64,000 nt of DNA from Gautieria morchelliformis (GCA_015179125.1 WHVA01000475.1:1-64000); one strand, 5' to 3'. Counted from the stretch's first letter, positions 44,756 through 56,240 are shown. Numbers and translations are program-made. Notes: a model not told the origin generated them from the sequence alone.

Positions 44756-45545
44756 ATGTATAGTACAAAAACTATGGCCTGGACTGTGAACTTATACTCC
44801 AGAAATCACGTGATCATGTCCCATATCATGCACCAACCCAGAACACCCAAAACATGGATCACATTTGTAAGTATGTTTCAGATAGGCACATCCATTCTAC
44901 AGGCATGAACCTTGGTTGGATTTGTAATGACTTAAATTCTAATGACATGTCTCATCTGTAAACATTTCCAATGACAACACAACATGAGACAACCGAAAGA
45001 CAGCGACTTTGCGTCAACTAAACAATATAACTACTTATCCAGAACCCGTACTACCACTCAATCAGTTTCACATCAACCACTCACATGCCCAGACGCACAA
45101 CTAAAGCAACAGAGAAAAGGGGCAGGAGTAGAAATGTACGACAACTTAACTCCACACGTGAGAACGGCTAACATCTATTTCAGACCAGTCGCCCCGAAGT
45201 CTCAATGGAGACCACAGTGGACCAACTGATCGAAGTCTTCGAGACTACGCACCCTCCTTACCATCTTCGCGGCCTCTCTGCTAGAGACCGCACGTTGCCG
45301 TTGCTGAGAGACATTGAAATCCTGGAGTACGAAGTGACGATGCTTCCTGTGCCTGTGGAAGCTTTAACGCATATCGCCAATCATATCCAATGACTGAGAG
45401 GCCACTTACTGGAAATAGTCAACAACGATGGATGAAGGTACCGGTGATGGGTACACAATAGTGAAAGCAAATTGAAGCAGGAGACAAAGCAGTTCACCAT
45501 TCAGCCAACTACGTGTATTAATAGCAGACTACATTGTTTTTTGCC
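44756..45545 (+). other. intergenic, one short ORF
   Basis: A 62-codon plus-strand frame at 45205-45393 (TTVDQLIEVFETTHPPYHLR, DRTLPLLRDIEILEYEVTML) is leucine/glutamate-rich and reads like a protein end, but has no recognisable family. Otherwise nothing is seen. Confidence 0.25.
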
Positions 45546-45579
45546 TCCCTACTCGTCGAACGATGCATAACCGAGACGA

Positions 45580-46158
45580 TTACCTCTGCAGCGTAGGGTA
45601 AGTATAGGACGGTGTGTGAGAGAGAGAACGCACCCCACGCATATGGGTGCCAGCGCTGGAAAACCCGCCTGGCGATAATACGGAGGCAAGTGTGGGCGTG
45701 CTCGCGGGGGACTGTAGGGGCAGACATGCGTGAGCGGGTGAGGCGAGGGGTGAGTTGCGCAGGGTGCGCTGGATGCGTACCTCTCCAGATATGCGGTGCG
45801 CAGCCTCGATGTTCCCCTCGACCATCCAGTCCACGACGAGCGGCCCCAGGGTGAGGGCCAAATCGAAGACGGACATACGTGCGGCGGAGGTTGGCAAGGG
45901 TGTGGGGGATGCGCAGCTGGGCGGAGATGGGAGCGCGTGGCTTGGTGCGGCGAGTGTGCGCGGGTGGTGAGGAAGAGATGGGGCGCATTTGATGGGGGGC
46001 GGAGGGTGATGTGGAGCGGGTGCGTGCATTGGAGGAGATAATAGAATGTCAAAGGATGAAAGGAGCGGAGATCGGGTACTGCATCCAGGGATCGAGGCAT
46101 AGAGAAGAGAAGCAATGGGGACCGTATGATCGGGTACTGCAGCCAGGGATGGAGGCAT
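45580..46158 (-). pseudogene. unrecognised GC-rich coding fragment
   Basis: A locally GC-rich minus-strand stretch with open frames. The most protein-like part starts at a Met near 45875 (MSVFDLALTLGPLVVDWMVE, GNIEAAHRISGEVRIQ) and is followed by a possible intron. Composition differs sharply from the AT-rich DNA around it, suggesting a displaced piece of gene. No family recognised. Confidence 0.3.
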
Positions 46159-46171
46159 AGAGAAGAGAAGC
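46071..46171. repeat. direct duplication of about 43 bp
   Basis: GATCGGGTACTGC(A)(T/G)CCAGGGAT plus AGGCATAGAGAAGAGAAGC occurs at 46070-46112 and again at 46128-46171, separated by about 15 bp. Confidence 0.75.
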
Positions 46172-46378
46172 TCAAGTTTCCCCCTTTGAACAGTGTTCAG
46201 TAACGTCGGACGTACGGTAAGCGTACTTTACTCAACCAGTGACAGGCGCAAGCCTGGACACACATCAACGCCTAGTAACCTCGTCCACAAATACACCCAA
46301 ACTTTCGGTGATGCTGTTCACAGTTTCGTAGGCGTTATAAATCAGCTTTCGTGCACATGTCGTGTGTAGACGGATAGT

Positions 46379-46891
46379 CTAGAATCTGTTAGATAATCGT
46401 GTTCGCCGTTCTTCAAGTCGTGCTGTGCATGTTGACATCGCATCCCTTACCTTGTAGAAGACGAAGAGCTTATTGGAACTCTTCTCGAGTCCAATGAGTG
46501 CATCATTCAAGGGTTGAGTAGTGTACTGTTGGGAAAGAGGAGGGGCACAGGAGGCTGATGAAAGAGGAGGGCGGGTAGGCGGAGACAGGGGAAGAGCACC
46601 AGAAGCAAAAATTACGTCATCCCGAAGGATGAAAAAGGTGGTCGACCTCCCGCGGTCCTCCCACGATTTGCACCAAGCCATTTTCAAAACTACCTCTGAA
46701 CCGTCCCGACGCAGCCAAGTCAAATAGTCGCGGTCTGTTACATGGTGGCTGTGTATCATGCGCAGCCTCTCTGTAGCACACCGCGTCTGTTCGACTTGGC
46801 TGTGTTGGGCCGGTTCGGACATGGAGGCTCTAAAATGGGAGGAGCCGTTATGTTCGTACAGAGAACTCCTACACACGTTCGAGCATTCCAT
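46379..46891 (-). other. unrecognised minus-strand ORF
   Basis: An open frame of 170 codons. Its middle looks like a real domain (DYLTWLRRDGSEVVLKMAWC, STTFFILRDDVIFASGALPL), followed by a Pro/Ser linker and LEKSSNKLFVFYKVRDAMST. No start context, introns or family could be assigned. Probably a partial gene like its neighbours. Confidence 0.35.
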
Positions 46892-46969
46892 GCAGATATC
46901 AATATTTTAAATCATGACTTTGACAGATTCATTACAGTGCGTCTCTACTGGTTCAGGATATCCTCAATG

Positions 46970-48110
46970 TTATGAACAATGGTCAGTCAAAAATTTCCTC
47001 AGGTTGTTTAGGGCATCCCCCCCCTCCTCCCAGTCTTGCTTCCACTTGTATCAAATTGACTCTGCATTACGTCTCTTCCTCTCGCCCTCAGGTCCGCGAG
47101 CTCTTTGGAGAATGTCACGTGCCTCAGCTGTCACGGCTTCGATAGTACCTGTTGGGTGCACTCCCCGATAGAGTGGCTTCAGTCCATGTCCCGTACGAAC
47201 TTCAAGCATTTCAAATGCAATGTCGATACCGAGGGTGAGATGTATAGCATTGGGTGGCTGATCAGTGTTGAGTGGCCACGCAATCCTGGTGGTGCAAATA
47301 AATATAGAGTACGCACAACAGTGGACATGAACGTACATTGGTATTCCCTGCGCCAACGCTTCCGTCACACTGTTCGCCCCGCAGTGTGTTAGGACCCACC
47401 CAGTAGCCTGGGATATATAATATCAGGCTTCAATCCATCATTGTACTTGGCACTAACAGGATGATTCAAGACAGTCTGTTATGGGGACCATTTAGAGAGA
47501 AGTCCTATTCCGGATTGTTTGATCTTTTCAACATATCCTGTCGGTATGACCGCCATGGGTGAAGCATGAGACAATATCTGAATCATGGTCAGCGCATGTC
47601 TCAAGAGTAAAAGAGCAGTGGTGCTTACGAAAGGGAAGCCAAGCTCCAGAAGCGCATCTACCAGCACCCATATGTGCTCATTATTTTTAGGCCACCAAAA
47701 GCTTCCGAAGGAGACCTAAAACCAAGGACGGTTATCAGCCCGTAGCATTTCACATTCAAGTGTGATTCACGTAGATAACAGACCACTCTCCATGTCTCTT
47801 GAGCATGTCGTCAAGAAAGGTTTGAAATTCTCCACCGTTTGTCGACAAAGCAATGTCCAGCTGCTTTGCTGCGTCGGACAGTGCAAATTCTCCAAACCCA
47901 GGAGGAATCAACGGTCCAACAGCATATACCGGGCGGTTTGTCTTGGCAAGCCACATGCACGTCGCATCGAGGCCTATTGATTCATAATTTGCATTGAAGA
48001 TTGAGACAAATCCGTCACATTCAGAGGCGAATCTTTCACAAATGGGAGGTGATCAGGTGGAAAAATCCCATGTGAAAGACGCGACATTGGAGTTCTACGC
48101 ACATATACGA
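46970..48110 (-). pseudogene. UDP-glycosyltransferase (GT1 family), C-terminal half, two nonsense codons
   Basis: Spliced minus-strand reading: YAVGPLIPPGFGEFALSDAA, FLDDMLKRHGEWSVIY, intron, VSFGSFWWPKNNEHIWVLVD, intron (47578-47628), ILSHASPMAVIPTGYVEKIK, LLSKWSP then TAA (47479-47481) then QTVLNHP, intron (47408-47457), ATGWVLTHCGANSVTEALAQ, GIPM, intron (47286-47336), IAWPLNTDQPPNAIHLTLGI and EVRTGHGLKPLYR. A TGA at 47051-47053 precedes the last segment ending DHCS. The THCGANSV and DQP motifs bind the sugar nucleotide in this family. The N-terminal acceptor-binding half is missing, so it is a truncated pseudogene. Both stops could arise from C-to-T changes. Confidence 0.8.
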
Positions 48111-48224
48111 GACACGAAATATTTCAGTAATAGGAACTCCCGGTGTGCACTAGCGGAAATATCGGTACAGAATTCGGTTAGTTGACTTCTGTGGACATGC
48201 ATACCTCCTAAGAAGGGTTGATGG

Positions 48225-48505
48225 CAAAAATGAAGAAGGTATGGTGAGACAAACGGTGAAGGCTGGTCATGAGTCAACGTTGGCAATAACGATGAACCAA
48301 GAGCTCGGCTAAAATGAAGAAGCTACGGTGAGACAAACGGTGACGATGCGCGGAAAGGTTTCATGGCAAAAATGATGAAGCGACAGTGAGACAAATGGAC
48401 CTGTAGCTCACAAAGGTTTAATGACAAAAAAGAAGAATGAAGAGTGAGACAAATGGAGCCGATGCTCCCAAAAAAAACAGAGAAAGCTGAGACAAACAGG
48501 GGCAA
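48225..48505. repeat. degenerate tandem repeat with GTGAGACAAA motif
   Basis: GTGAGACAAA(C/T)GG or close variants recur five times (near 48245, 48329, 48387, 48442 and 48490), usually followed by ATGGCAAAAATGA(T/A)GAAG. Spacing is about 50-85 bp. It lies where the UGT fragment ends and the Hop2 fragment begins. Confidence 0.6.
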
Positions 48506-48709
48506 AGGAGCACAAACTTTCACACATTGTATGCTTAATAGAAGAGTAATCCTCAGAACTCCTGCCCTTAAATGCACCTTTAATTGCCCTCAATGTCTTT
48601 AATGCCAATGACTGGCAATGCCAGGAAGAGATAAAGAAGCTGCTGCACAGTGCTCAAGGGACCTGCTGGTAATTCCATCATCAGAAGCCATCATTCATCC
48701 TGTTCTTAC

Positions 48710-49020
48710 TGCCACGCCATAAGCTGAAAAGAGATTGCTTGATTATGTGAAAGAGATGCGGTCTTATCAGAACCATTTCATGCTCCTGTGGACTGTGCTC
48801 TCCTGCAGATGAATCGGCCGTTTGGCGCAAGTATGTCCATGTTGCCTCGCAACCATCCTTCCTAAATTTACAGTGGAAACAAGCCAATATATTCACAAAC
48901 CTAAAGGGTGCAGTTCCCAAAGCCTCAGTTCAAAAGATCTTGGTGGCTCTGGCCAAGAAAGGGGTGATCACACAGAAAGCTTACCATGAATTGACGAAAC
49001 CTTCATATATACGTTGACCA
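48710..49020 (+). pseudogene. hop2: Hop2/TBPIP N-terminal fragment, copy 1
   Basis: Plus strand: LLDYVKEM, a candidate intron ending CTCCTGCAG, MNRPFGA, intron (GTATGT...TTTACAG, about 48831-48872), then NLKGAVPKASVQKILVALAK and KGVITQKAYHE. This matches the winged-helix start of Hop2, the meiotic homologous-pairing protein that works with Mnd1. The frame shifts by one base after the second intron, and coding similarity ends near 49005. Only about the first 70 residues are represented. A longer relative lies at 55.24-56.24 kb. Confidence 0.6.
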
Positions 49021-49506
49021 GAATACTTACCGAAGTATACTACCTATTCTACAAAAAAAAACAGCCAAAGCTCAGTTGTTTTCATTGCAAAACAGGTATG
49101 GTCCACCTTCACTGTGGGTAGTCAACCCAATGAATCCTATTGGGTGGACCCACTGATGATTCAGTATATAAACCATTATAGCTAGTGTAAATACCAATAG
49201 AACCCATTGAAAATTCAATGAATCAGTTTCAGTGGAAAAAGTTTCGTTTCAATGAGTTGGTTTCAGGGGTTGACTCATGGGTATTCAGGGATCCTACAAC
49301 GGAAGACCAATGGATTGAACCAGGCATTTCGAGTCGATGACCACTGGGTTCCCGTGAGATAGTCAATTACGACCCCGTGGTTCTATCACCACATTTCAGA
49401 GATGCAGCAACTGAATGTCACTGGCCTGAGATCTGAATAATATGAGGCAAATCACTGAATATTCATGAAATGTGTAGTGAATGCTAGGTTGTATAGCTAT
49501 GAGTTT

Positions 49507-50235
49507 TCAATTCTCCTCAAACGTCTCCTCGATGTCGAGCTCCACATCCGCAGCCGTCAGCACACTGCTCGTCATCGTCGTCGTGAGCGCGGTCGCGCCC
49601 GAGTGTGCTGAGTTCGAGCTCACGCCCACACCCGCACCTGCCGCCACCACACCCACCCCGCTCTCCCCCGCCGCTATCGCCCTCTGCACGCGCTCCCGCT
49701 CCTGCTCCTTGACGAGCTGCAGCATGAACTTCTCGACCTTCAGGCTCAGCGCGAGGCCATAGTTCATGTTGCTCGCCTTCTTGAAGCGGCCTGCACGCAC
49801 GAAGCCGCAGTGCATGGGTGGGGGCAGGGCAGGGAATGGTGCTTGGGGCGCGTGACCCAGCCAATGCCGTGTTGAGCATAGAAGGCTTGGCGTGCAAGAC
49901 GCTCGGCGGGGGGAAGAAGCTGGGATGATAGCCCAAGCTAGGGAGAGAATACAGAGGAGGTGCGCAGAGGTGCGTAGTCAAGAAAAAACAAAATGAATAG
50001 CAACACACCTGCATCCCATCCTCATTAATAAAAATCATTGACGTCCCACCCCGTCGCGCATACGTCTGCATCGCTTTCTTCAAAGACTCCGCGGAGGGCA
50101 GGCTAATGTACCATGCCGTGTCAGCTCAGCTCAATCACGCTCAGTTACAACAACCGTCTCTAGAACATAGTCTGCTCCAGACTCTCCTTGTACACGGGCA
50201 TCTGGATCGTAATATGCAGGAGGCAGATGTCGATG
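49507..50235 (-). pseudogene. GT2-type glycosyltransferase fragment
   Basis: Spliced minus reading: ITIQMPVYKESLEQT, intron (50103-50166), LPSAESLKKAMQTYARRGGT and SMIFINEDGMQ, intron (49920-50009), LLPPAERLARQAFYAQHGIG and WVTRPKH, then after a frame change near 49825 FVRAGRFKKASNMNYGLALS and LKVEKFMLQLVKEQERERVQ. It ends in a Val/Ala/Gly-rich stretch, LDIEETFEEN and a stop. This corresponds to the catalytic middle of a membrane-bound family 2 glycosyltransferase of basidiomycetes. N- and C-terminal membrane parts are absent, so it is a displaced gene piece. Confidence 0.7.
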
Positions 50236-50589
50236 GCATGGTTTGGTGCAGGTTTGTGTGCAGAGCAGTACTTAGAGTTTTCATGGTATTGATAGACGTG
50301 GCCGATGCTGGTGGGGATAGGTTAGAGGTGTGATGAGAAGGGGAACCATACTCCACTCACAAGAAGCAGTCTCCATTAGTCAGATGTACCGATACATTAA
50401 TTACCTGGATATGGCACATGGCGCATATATCCATTTTCAGACGATGTTCCTATTGAAGCATTAGTGCCTGGGCTCAAGAAATCAGACTGTACGAATTCTC
50501 CTACTTACCATGAGCAGATTGGGCGATACATCCTCAACGGAAACCAGTTCGAGGCTCTCCAGAGTAGGGGCTCTGCGCAGAAGTGAGTA

Positions 50590-51065
50590 ATAAAATCACA
50601 ACCATTCCCGTATATGCGTTCCCGCAGCGTTCCTGCCGTTCCTCACGCCCAAGGGCACGCAGGCGTTCGATGACACCAGCAGCGCAATCACGTTCACGGG
50701 GAACTGGATGGGCAGGATGGACACGAGTGCTGTGAATTCGACGCTGCACGTCTCGAGCGACCCTGAGGTGTCGGTGTCGATCACATTCACAGGCACGGGC
50801 ATCGAGTGGTTCGGTGTCACGGGGCCCGATGGTGGCATTGCAGATGTTCATAAGCGTTGTGTCGAGGGGGCGTTGTCGCTGATCTGACCGGCGGGCCGCC
50901 AGGTCTCCCTGAACAGCACGCCCCCATCGTGACAACGGTGAGTGCCTTCTCGGACATGAAGAATGAGCAGCAGCGGCTATTCAGCAATCTCACGCTGCCA
51001 TTCGCCACGTACACCATTACCATCCAAAACACTTTTGGGCACGCCTTGAGCCTGAGCGTGGACGT
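50590..51065 (+). pseudogene. fragment of a secreted/surface protein with galactose-binding-like domain
   Basis: Plus-strand reading FDDTSSAITFTGNWMGRMDT, NSTLHVSSDPEVSVSITFTG, TGIEWFGVTGPDGGIADV, then in another frame LPEQHAPIVTTVSAFSDMKN and FATYTITIQNTFGHALSLSV, ending SVDVLSV. The order (DD-SSAI-GNW, FTGTGIEWFG, T-TI, VD-L) is that of the beta-sandwich domains common in basidiomycete membrane-anchored proteins. No signal peptide or membrane helix is attached. One frameshift near 50855. Confidence 0.5.
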
Positions 51066-51097
51066 GCTCTCAGTGTGTCAAAGGCGCCTTCCCGTCC

Positions 51098-51952
51098 TCA
51101 ATCAGCATCATCTCCGCCTTGCTCGCCACCCCATCCACCACCGTACCCCGGCCCCGGCGGGTACATTCCCGCGTCCGGAGGCACAGTGACCGTCAGGTTG
51201 CTCCCTGGGAAAGCGTGCGCTAGCGGCTCCTCTTGCGGCGGAGACGCGCCCCAGTTGAAGAATATTGACTGCGTGTTCGAGATGATAAACGCCTGCTGGC
51301 CCGGGAGCGACAATGCGTGCACAAACAGGTTGGCGTTGAGCGTACGGTTGAGGAACGGCACGTTGAACTTGATAGGACTCGTAGGCTTGGACGGGAAGAA
51401 TGACACGGACGGCTGATGTTGTTCATGAACACGTTCTCCGTCACCCCCCAGAAGATGAGCGCAGAGCCATCCGTGATCCGCAGAACAATGGGGTACCACC
51501 GTTTGACGCGCGTTCGCGTTCACCATTTCCTGCACGACGCAGTTCCCATCGGGGCTGAGACACAGCTCCACGATCCGGATGCTCTGCAGCTTGTTGACGT
51601 GGTGATACGCATCGTTCGACGTGTCGATCACCGCCGCGGGGTTCCCGCCGACGCTGATCAGCATCCCATTCGACAGGAACAATCCCGACGCACAGAACGA
51701 GTTCGACTCGAGCAGGAACGGCCACGACTCGTCCATGTTGAGGTCGTACAGCATGCCCCACGGGGGGTGCCCGCCGATGCTCACGTAGTTGTGCTCGACC
51801 TTGTCGAAGATGATCGCGTGCGTGGGCGACACAACCGTGACCTGCATCGCCGACACGCCCGTCAGGCCCCGCTGTGTCAGGCTCCAGCCACCCGCGTTTG
51901 CAATCAGCAGCGCGGCTGCGAGCGTCACGACAAACAGAAGTAAATCATGCAT
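51098..51952 (-). pseudogene. glyoxal oxidase (AA5 copper radical oxidase), N-terminal part, two frameshifts
   Basis: Met at 51952 opens a signal peptide (MHDLLLFVVTLAAALLIANA) followed by GGWSLTQRGLTGVSAMQVTV, VVSPTHAIIFDKVEHNYVSI and SNSFCASGLFLSNGMLISVG. The Cys in this last motif corresponds to the one that forms the Tyr-Cys cofactor. A shift near 51505 moves the frame to RWYPIVLRITDGSALIFWGV, and another near 51410 to PSVSFFPSKPTSPIKFNVPF and LFVHALSLPGQQAFIISNTQ. It ends in a Gly/Pro-rich tail and stop; the rest of the propeller and the copper-binding His are missing. The usual enzyme oxidises small aldehydes and makes hydrogen peroxide for lignin attack; this copy cannot. Confidence 0.8.
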
Positions 51953-51959
51953 TAGATGG

Positions 51960-52508
51960 GTAATGTAGTGACATGCTGAGCGCATCATCTTCGACGCGTT
52001 CTCTAGAAGGGAATTAATTTGTCGGTGCAAGCTGGATAGGTGATGGTGGAGTGAAGCCAATTTGCGCGACGCGTCGGAGTTACATGTACACAAAGACCTA
52101 CTTACATTGATCACGTGATATTCACACTTGCCAAAGCAACCCCCCGGGTGGAGACGCTGCCACGTCCGTAGTGTCCTATGAGAGGACAAACCCGTCTATA
52201 TTCATCAACCTTAACACCATTCAATGTGCCGTAGGTCAGGTCCGCGTGAGTGACTTACAGTGGGGCATCATCGATTGAATATGTGGCGACTACGTGCGGA
52301 CTGTGTTCGAAGATGATCTGGGCAGGGATGGAATGGAGGCGGACTAGTAGTAGGAGTCTTTTCACACTTGGAGTCTATACTTAGTGCTGTATCTCAAAAG
52401 CAGTTGTCACTTGGGGCCGCAGTAGCATTCTGGCACCTCAAGCATGGAAATTCATTGATACATATATGGAAACTTCAGTATATTTGCCCAGAAATATATA
52501 TATTAATT
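51960..52508. other. non-coding stretch
   Basis: Minus-strand codons upstream of the glyoxal oxidase start remain open to 52189 but look non-coding. I see no motif, repeat or RNA gene here. Confidence 0.4.
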
Positions 52509-52511
52509 CAC

Positions 52512-52605
52512 TGGATTTCAAATCGGGTTCTGGAATACTAAATCTGTTGCGGCAGGGCCAGTAAAAATTGTGCTCGCTGACGCCGCAAGCACCACACAAT
52601 CAGTG
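52512..52605. repeat. direct repeat, left copy
   Basis: About 90 bp (AAATCGGGTTCTGGAATACT to ACCACACAATCAG) that recurs in the same orientation at 56372-56462 with about 90% identity by eye. It abuts the outer end of the left inverted-repeat arm. Confidence 0.8.
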
Positions 52606-52609
52606 TATT

Positions 52610-54905
52610 GTGCCAGACAGTAAAGCGCGTAAGAGGGGGATGTCAAGTGACTGCTCAACCGTGTCCTGTCTGATCCTTGTCTTGCCACAGCTATTGACGC
52701 CTATACGTTGCACTAACCAATCGTCTCCTCATCAACTAGACTCACCAGCACGATCTCCCGGGGACTTGGGGATGATGCCCTTGCCTTTGACTTGAATGCG
52801 GATAGGTAATGTGCACCTTCAACCATAAATTGTGTACAAGATAGTAAAGGGGCGCGAGCACACCAATGTATAAATCATGGAACCATTGAGCGGGAACGAG
52901 GCGGCCGCGAGGAGTCGGAGTGAAGTGAGAACGGGAAGTCGTTCGATACTACACTGGATTCTTCAGAATTCTGACGACGGCTTTTGCCATCAGGAGATTG
53001 TGAGCACGCTAGTTGTCTCAACGTGGCTAGCAGACTGTCCCTGCATGCGAATGTCTGACAGCAGATAGCTTGGAGTGTGATAGCTTTGATCCGTTAACAT
53101 CTGTTGTCTGGAAGTCTGTTCAAACATGCTGAGAAGCAGACGACTACCCATGGTGCAAGCTACTGCATACTCCCACCTTCAAAATCGTGTCATATATCGT
53201 CAGGTATTCCTCGGAGGAATGAAAGATGACCTACCCAAGCGCAATTAGCACAAGGCCACGAGGAGCAATGAAAAAGAGCAAGGTGTTTGTAAGCAGAGCA
53301 GCAAAGATACTGTGTGGAAGGTGTCATCGTTATGACATTGGAAAATCAATCAATGATGAATCTAATGACCTGGCAAAATAGATAACACTGCCAGTGCGGT
53401 AACGTTAGAGCTTGCCACACTGCAGCACCAAACAAGACGACGGTGAAAGCTGACCTGTCCACAACGAGCACCTTTAGTAACGGTGAACCGTAATTGTATT
53501 TGTATGTTATCCATGCTTTGTAAAGCATGCAGGCGCACAGGACGATCTCCGTCACACCTGACTGGACAAAACAAAGGCCAAACAAGGTCGACGTAGTAGG
53601 AGCATAGCAGCCAGTTAAGCCGTCGATGGGGGGAAATCCCAGGCCTGCTCACGCGATGACGCCGATGAGAAATATGAGGAAGAATATAGAAACTGGTAAT
53701 CCCACCAGGGGGGAGATAAAGCGCCCAAATGACTACGATGACAACAAATGTCACCAAACGGACACCAGCGACGCCATAAATGAGCCTTTTGTTGTTGTTA
53801 TACACTGCATAAACCTGTGAAAGAACATTACACCCCGCACAGCCATACATGAAATATTGATGATACCCGGGCCATTAAAATAACTATATGCTGGCTGTCT
53901 TAGTATAATTGAATGCCCGGGCTGGAACGTGTATTCACCTTCTACGCTGACATTTAAAACGGTTATGCTGTGCATACTCAATCAGACAGAGTCGAGAGAG
54001 GCATTTTATCAAGAAATGACGTGCGATATAGCCTCCCACCAAAAGAAACCACTGCAACTGAAGATAAGGTGAATACTAATGATGTCGTGATCCAACACGT
54101 GGGAGTTGCACTTACACCTATGCAATAAGGTGTTCATAGTCGCATATTGCGGTAATATAAAGAAACTGCTAACCTTACTCGAGAGAGATGCATGAAATGA
54201 TACTTAGTTTCATCATCGTCATGATTGTCGTTCACTTGTGAGAGACACGTACGTACCGGCAACTGCTATGATAAGCGAGGAAAGCCCAAAGTAACGAGTC
54301 TACGGCGGGAGGTGAGTAGTCTAGTTGGGGATGATCAATCTTAGCTAGTGTGTGCTGACCCATATAAACAATATCTTGCCAAACGAGCCTGGCCGATTCC
54401 AAACATTCGCGACCTGACATGACAAACGTCAACTTGATAGAGAAACATATATACGCGCACTAACTTCAGCATCAAATGTGATCGCTATTTCGACATGAGT
54501 GCACACTTTCAAATTATTGACATCGAGCCCTCACCATGGTCGTATATCAGAAAAGCCAACGATGCAACCGTTGAGTATTTTGTTGGTGCTGCTGGATCGA
54601 AAGTCAGACATAGTTGAAGTTCTTGCACATGTAGACTTGCTTGATTCCAACGCTGTGACCAACGATTGCCCGCTGAGAGACATACTGGATACACGGCACC
54701 AGTGGGGGTGGCTTGTACACGTATATGGGACCTGCGTGCAAGACCTGACACCCCTGATTTATATCTCGCTGCTTCTGTGAAGAACCGACAGCCCCAACAG
54801 CGGGAAGCCATATAACGATATAATGAATGCATGATATTCACATCTCTTGATTGATGTGATACAATGTACGGCCGGAGAACCGTCGAAAGCTTGCCAAGTT
54901 GAGCG
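52610..54905 (-). repeat. inverted repeat, left arm
   Basis: Sequence from the GACAGTAAAGCGCG region (52.61 kb) to the CGTACGGCCGGAGA-type region (54.9 kb) matches 56.48-58.85 kb in reverse complement, at roughly 90-95% by eye with small indels. Each arm holds one DUF6533-type gene. Confidence 0.88.
52990..54600 (-). CDS. DUF6533-type multi-pass membrane protein, left copy
   Basis: Spliced minus-strand reading from about 54.59 kb: TKYSTVASLAFLIYDH (start of the DUF6533 motif), intron, CLESARLVWQD, further exons with QVYAVYNNNKRLIYGVAGVR and LVTFVVIVVIWALYLPPG, ITEIVLCACMLYKAW-type sequence (VTEIVLCACMLYKAWITYKY, GSPLLKVLVVDRSAFTVVLF), FAALLTNTLLFFIAPRGLVL, then GSRLLLSMFEQTSRQQ and a stop at 52990. 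Several hydrophobic helices alternate with short loops, as in this basidiomycete family of unknown function. The initiator codon is unclear: an ATG near 54619 is out of frame. Nearly identical to the right copy. Confidence 0.6.
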
Positions 54906-55234
54906 AGGTGCTACGCACTAGTCATTTAGAGAGATAGAACATAAGCAACTAATCCACTTGAGGTTGAAGCGCTGCGCAGTAGGCTTGAAATCGTCGCGGC
55001 GTCTCGCATCACAGCGCGAAACGTTTGCCAAGGTCCTGCTGTCTGGTGACCACCCCTGCAGCCGCAACCATGCTCACCACAAGCCACCATCATCTGATGG
55101 CTTTGTCTCGCTGACAGGTGGCGCCGGGATGGGCTGGTGGCGGATCATCAGCATGCACGAGCACGTGGCTCGGGCAGCTTTCAACTATGGTGGCCCATGG
55201 TCCCTATGACGCCATCGGATGCATCATCAGAAGC
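54906..55234. other. inverted-repeat spacer, left part
   Basis: Between the left arm and the Hop2 pseudogene. A Ser/Gly-rich plus-strand frame exists but shows no recognisable domain. 55040-55210 is GC-richer than the surroundings. Confidence 0.3.
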
Positions 55235-56240
55235 CACTGTCCTTCTTCAAGAAAGAGTTCATGCTCCTGTGGACTGTGCCCCCCGCAAATGGACAGGCCG
55301 TTTGGCGCAGGTATGTCCATGTTGCCTTGCAACCATCCTTCCTAAATTTACAGGGGAAACAAGCCGATATATTCGCGAACCTAAAGGGTGCGGTTGCCAA
55401 AGCCTCAGTTCAATGATCTTGGGCGCTCTGGCCGAGAAAGGGGAGATCACACAGAGAGCTTACGGTGAATCGATGAAACTTCATATATGCGCTGACAAGA
55501 ATACGTACTGAAGTATACTACCTATTTTACCAAACAAAACAGCCAAGACTCTTGTTTTCGTTGCAAAACAGGTGTGGTCCACCTTGTCCCTTGCGTCAAG
55601 CTGATATAGATCCCTCTCAGGCAGAAGTGGACGAGATGCCTGTAGAAACGTGGGAAGCTCTCGAATCAGAATAGAGGCAGCTTGTAGAAGACAATATAGC
55701 TATGTCCGATGATATCAAGGGCCTTACCTCGCGCACACGAACCTGCGGAAACGTGCTTCAAAAACTTTAAATTACTTTCTAGAGCTTGCACTGGTTTGGA
55801 ATAACCCCCACGAACGAGGAGCTGGATGGGTTGTTGCGGGAAGCCGACCAGACAGTATTTATCCCGCCGCTTCTTGCTCTCCGTGATAGCTTAGTTATTT
55901 AAAAAAGTCGCTCTAATTAGCTTTTCTCTCTTCATCACCAGCGACAACCCATTCTGTCTGGTCAGTCACTTGTTACTGTTGAGGATTTGGCGTACTTGGA
56001 TGCCGAGTGGCAGAAGTGGAGGGCACTGGGGGTGGAAAGACAAGTATTTCACAAGTTCGTCCCGCATTCATGTCGTTTGTCGAACCATGGCGCCTTTCCC
56101 CGATTAGCTCGCCTCCCATCGCGGCCGATGCCATGGTTCCACAACAATGCCAAGATCTGGATGAAGACCTGGAGATTGAGTACGAACACCCGAACGTAAC
56201 AACGTCGAAAATAGTCCCCTGTGCAAACCGCGTGTGAAAG
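55235..56240 (+). pseudogene. hop2: Hop2/TBPIP pseudogene, copy 2 (near full length)
   Basis: Plus strand: MDRPFGAG, intron (GTATGT...TTTACAG, about 55312-55354), IFANLKGAVAKASVQ, ILGALAEKGEITQRAYGESM, possible intron to about 55570, then DIDPSQAEVDEMPVETWEAL, a TAG at about 55671, QLVEDNIAMSDDIKGLTSRT, FGITPTNEELDGLLREADQT, VFIPPLLALRDSL, intron (acceptor CACCAG near 55943), VEDLAYLDAEWQKWRALG and DLDEDLEIEYEHPNV before a stop at 56237. This follows Hop2: winged helix, leucine-zipper coiled coils, C-terminal acidic helix. Frameshifts and a stop make it non-functional. It lies in the spacer of the inverted repeat. Confidence 0.6.

Noticed and set aside
45205-45393. Independent small gene
   Set aside because: Protein-like composition only; no family, no intron or second copy to support it.
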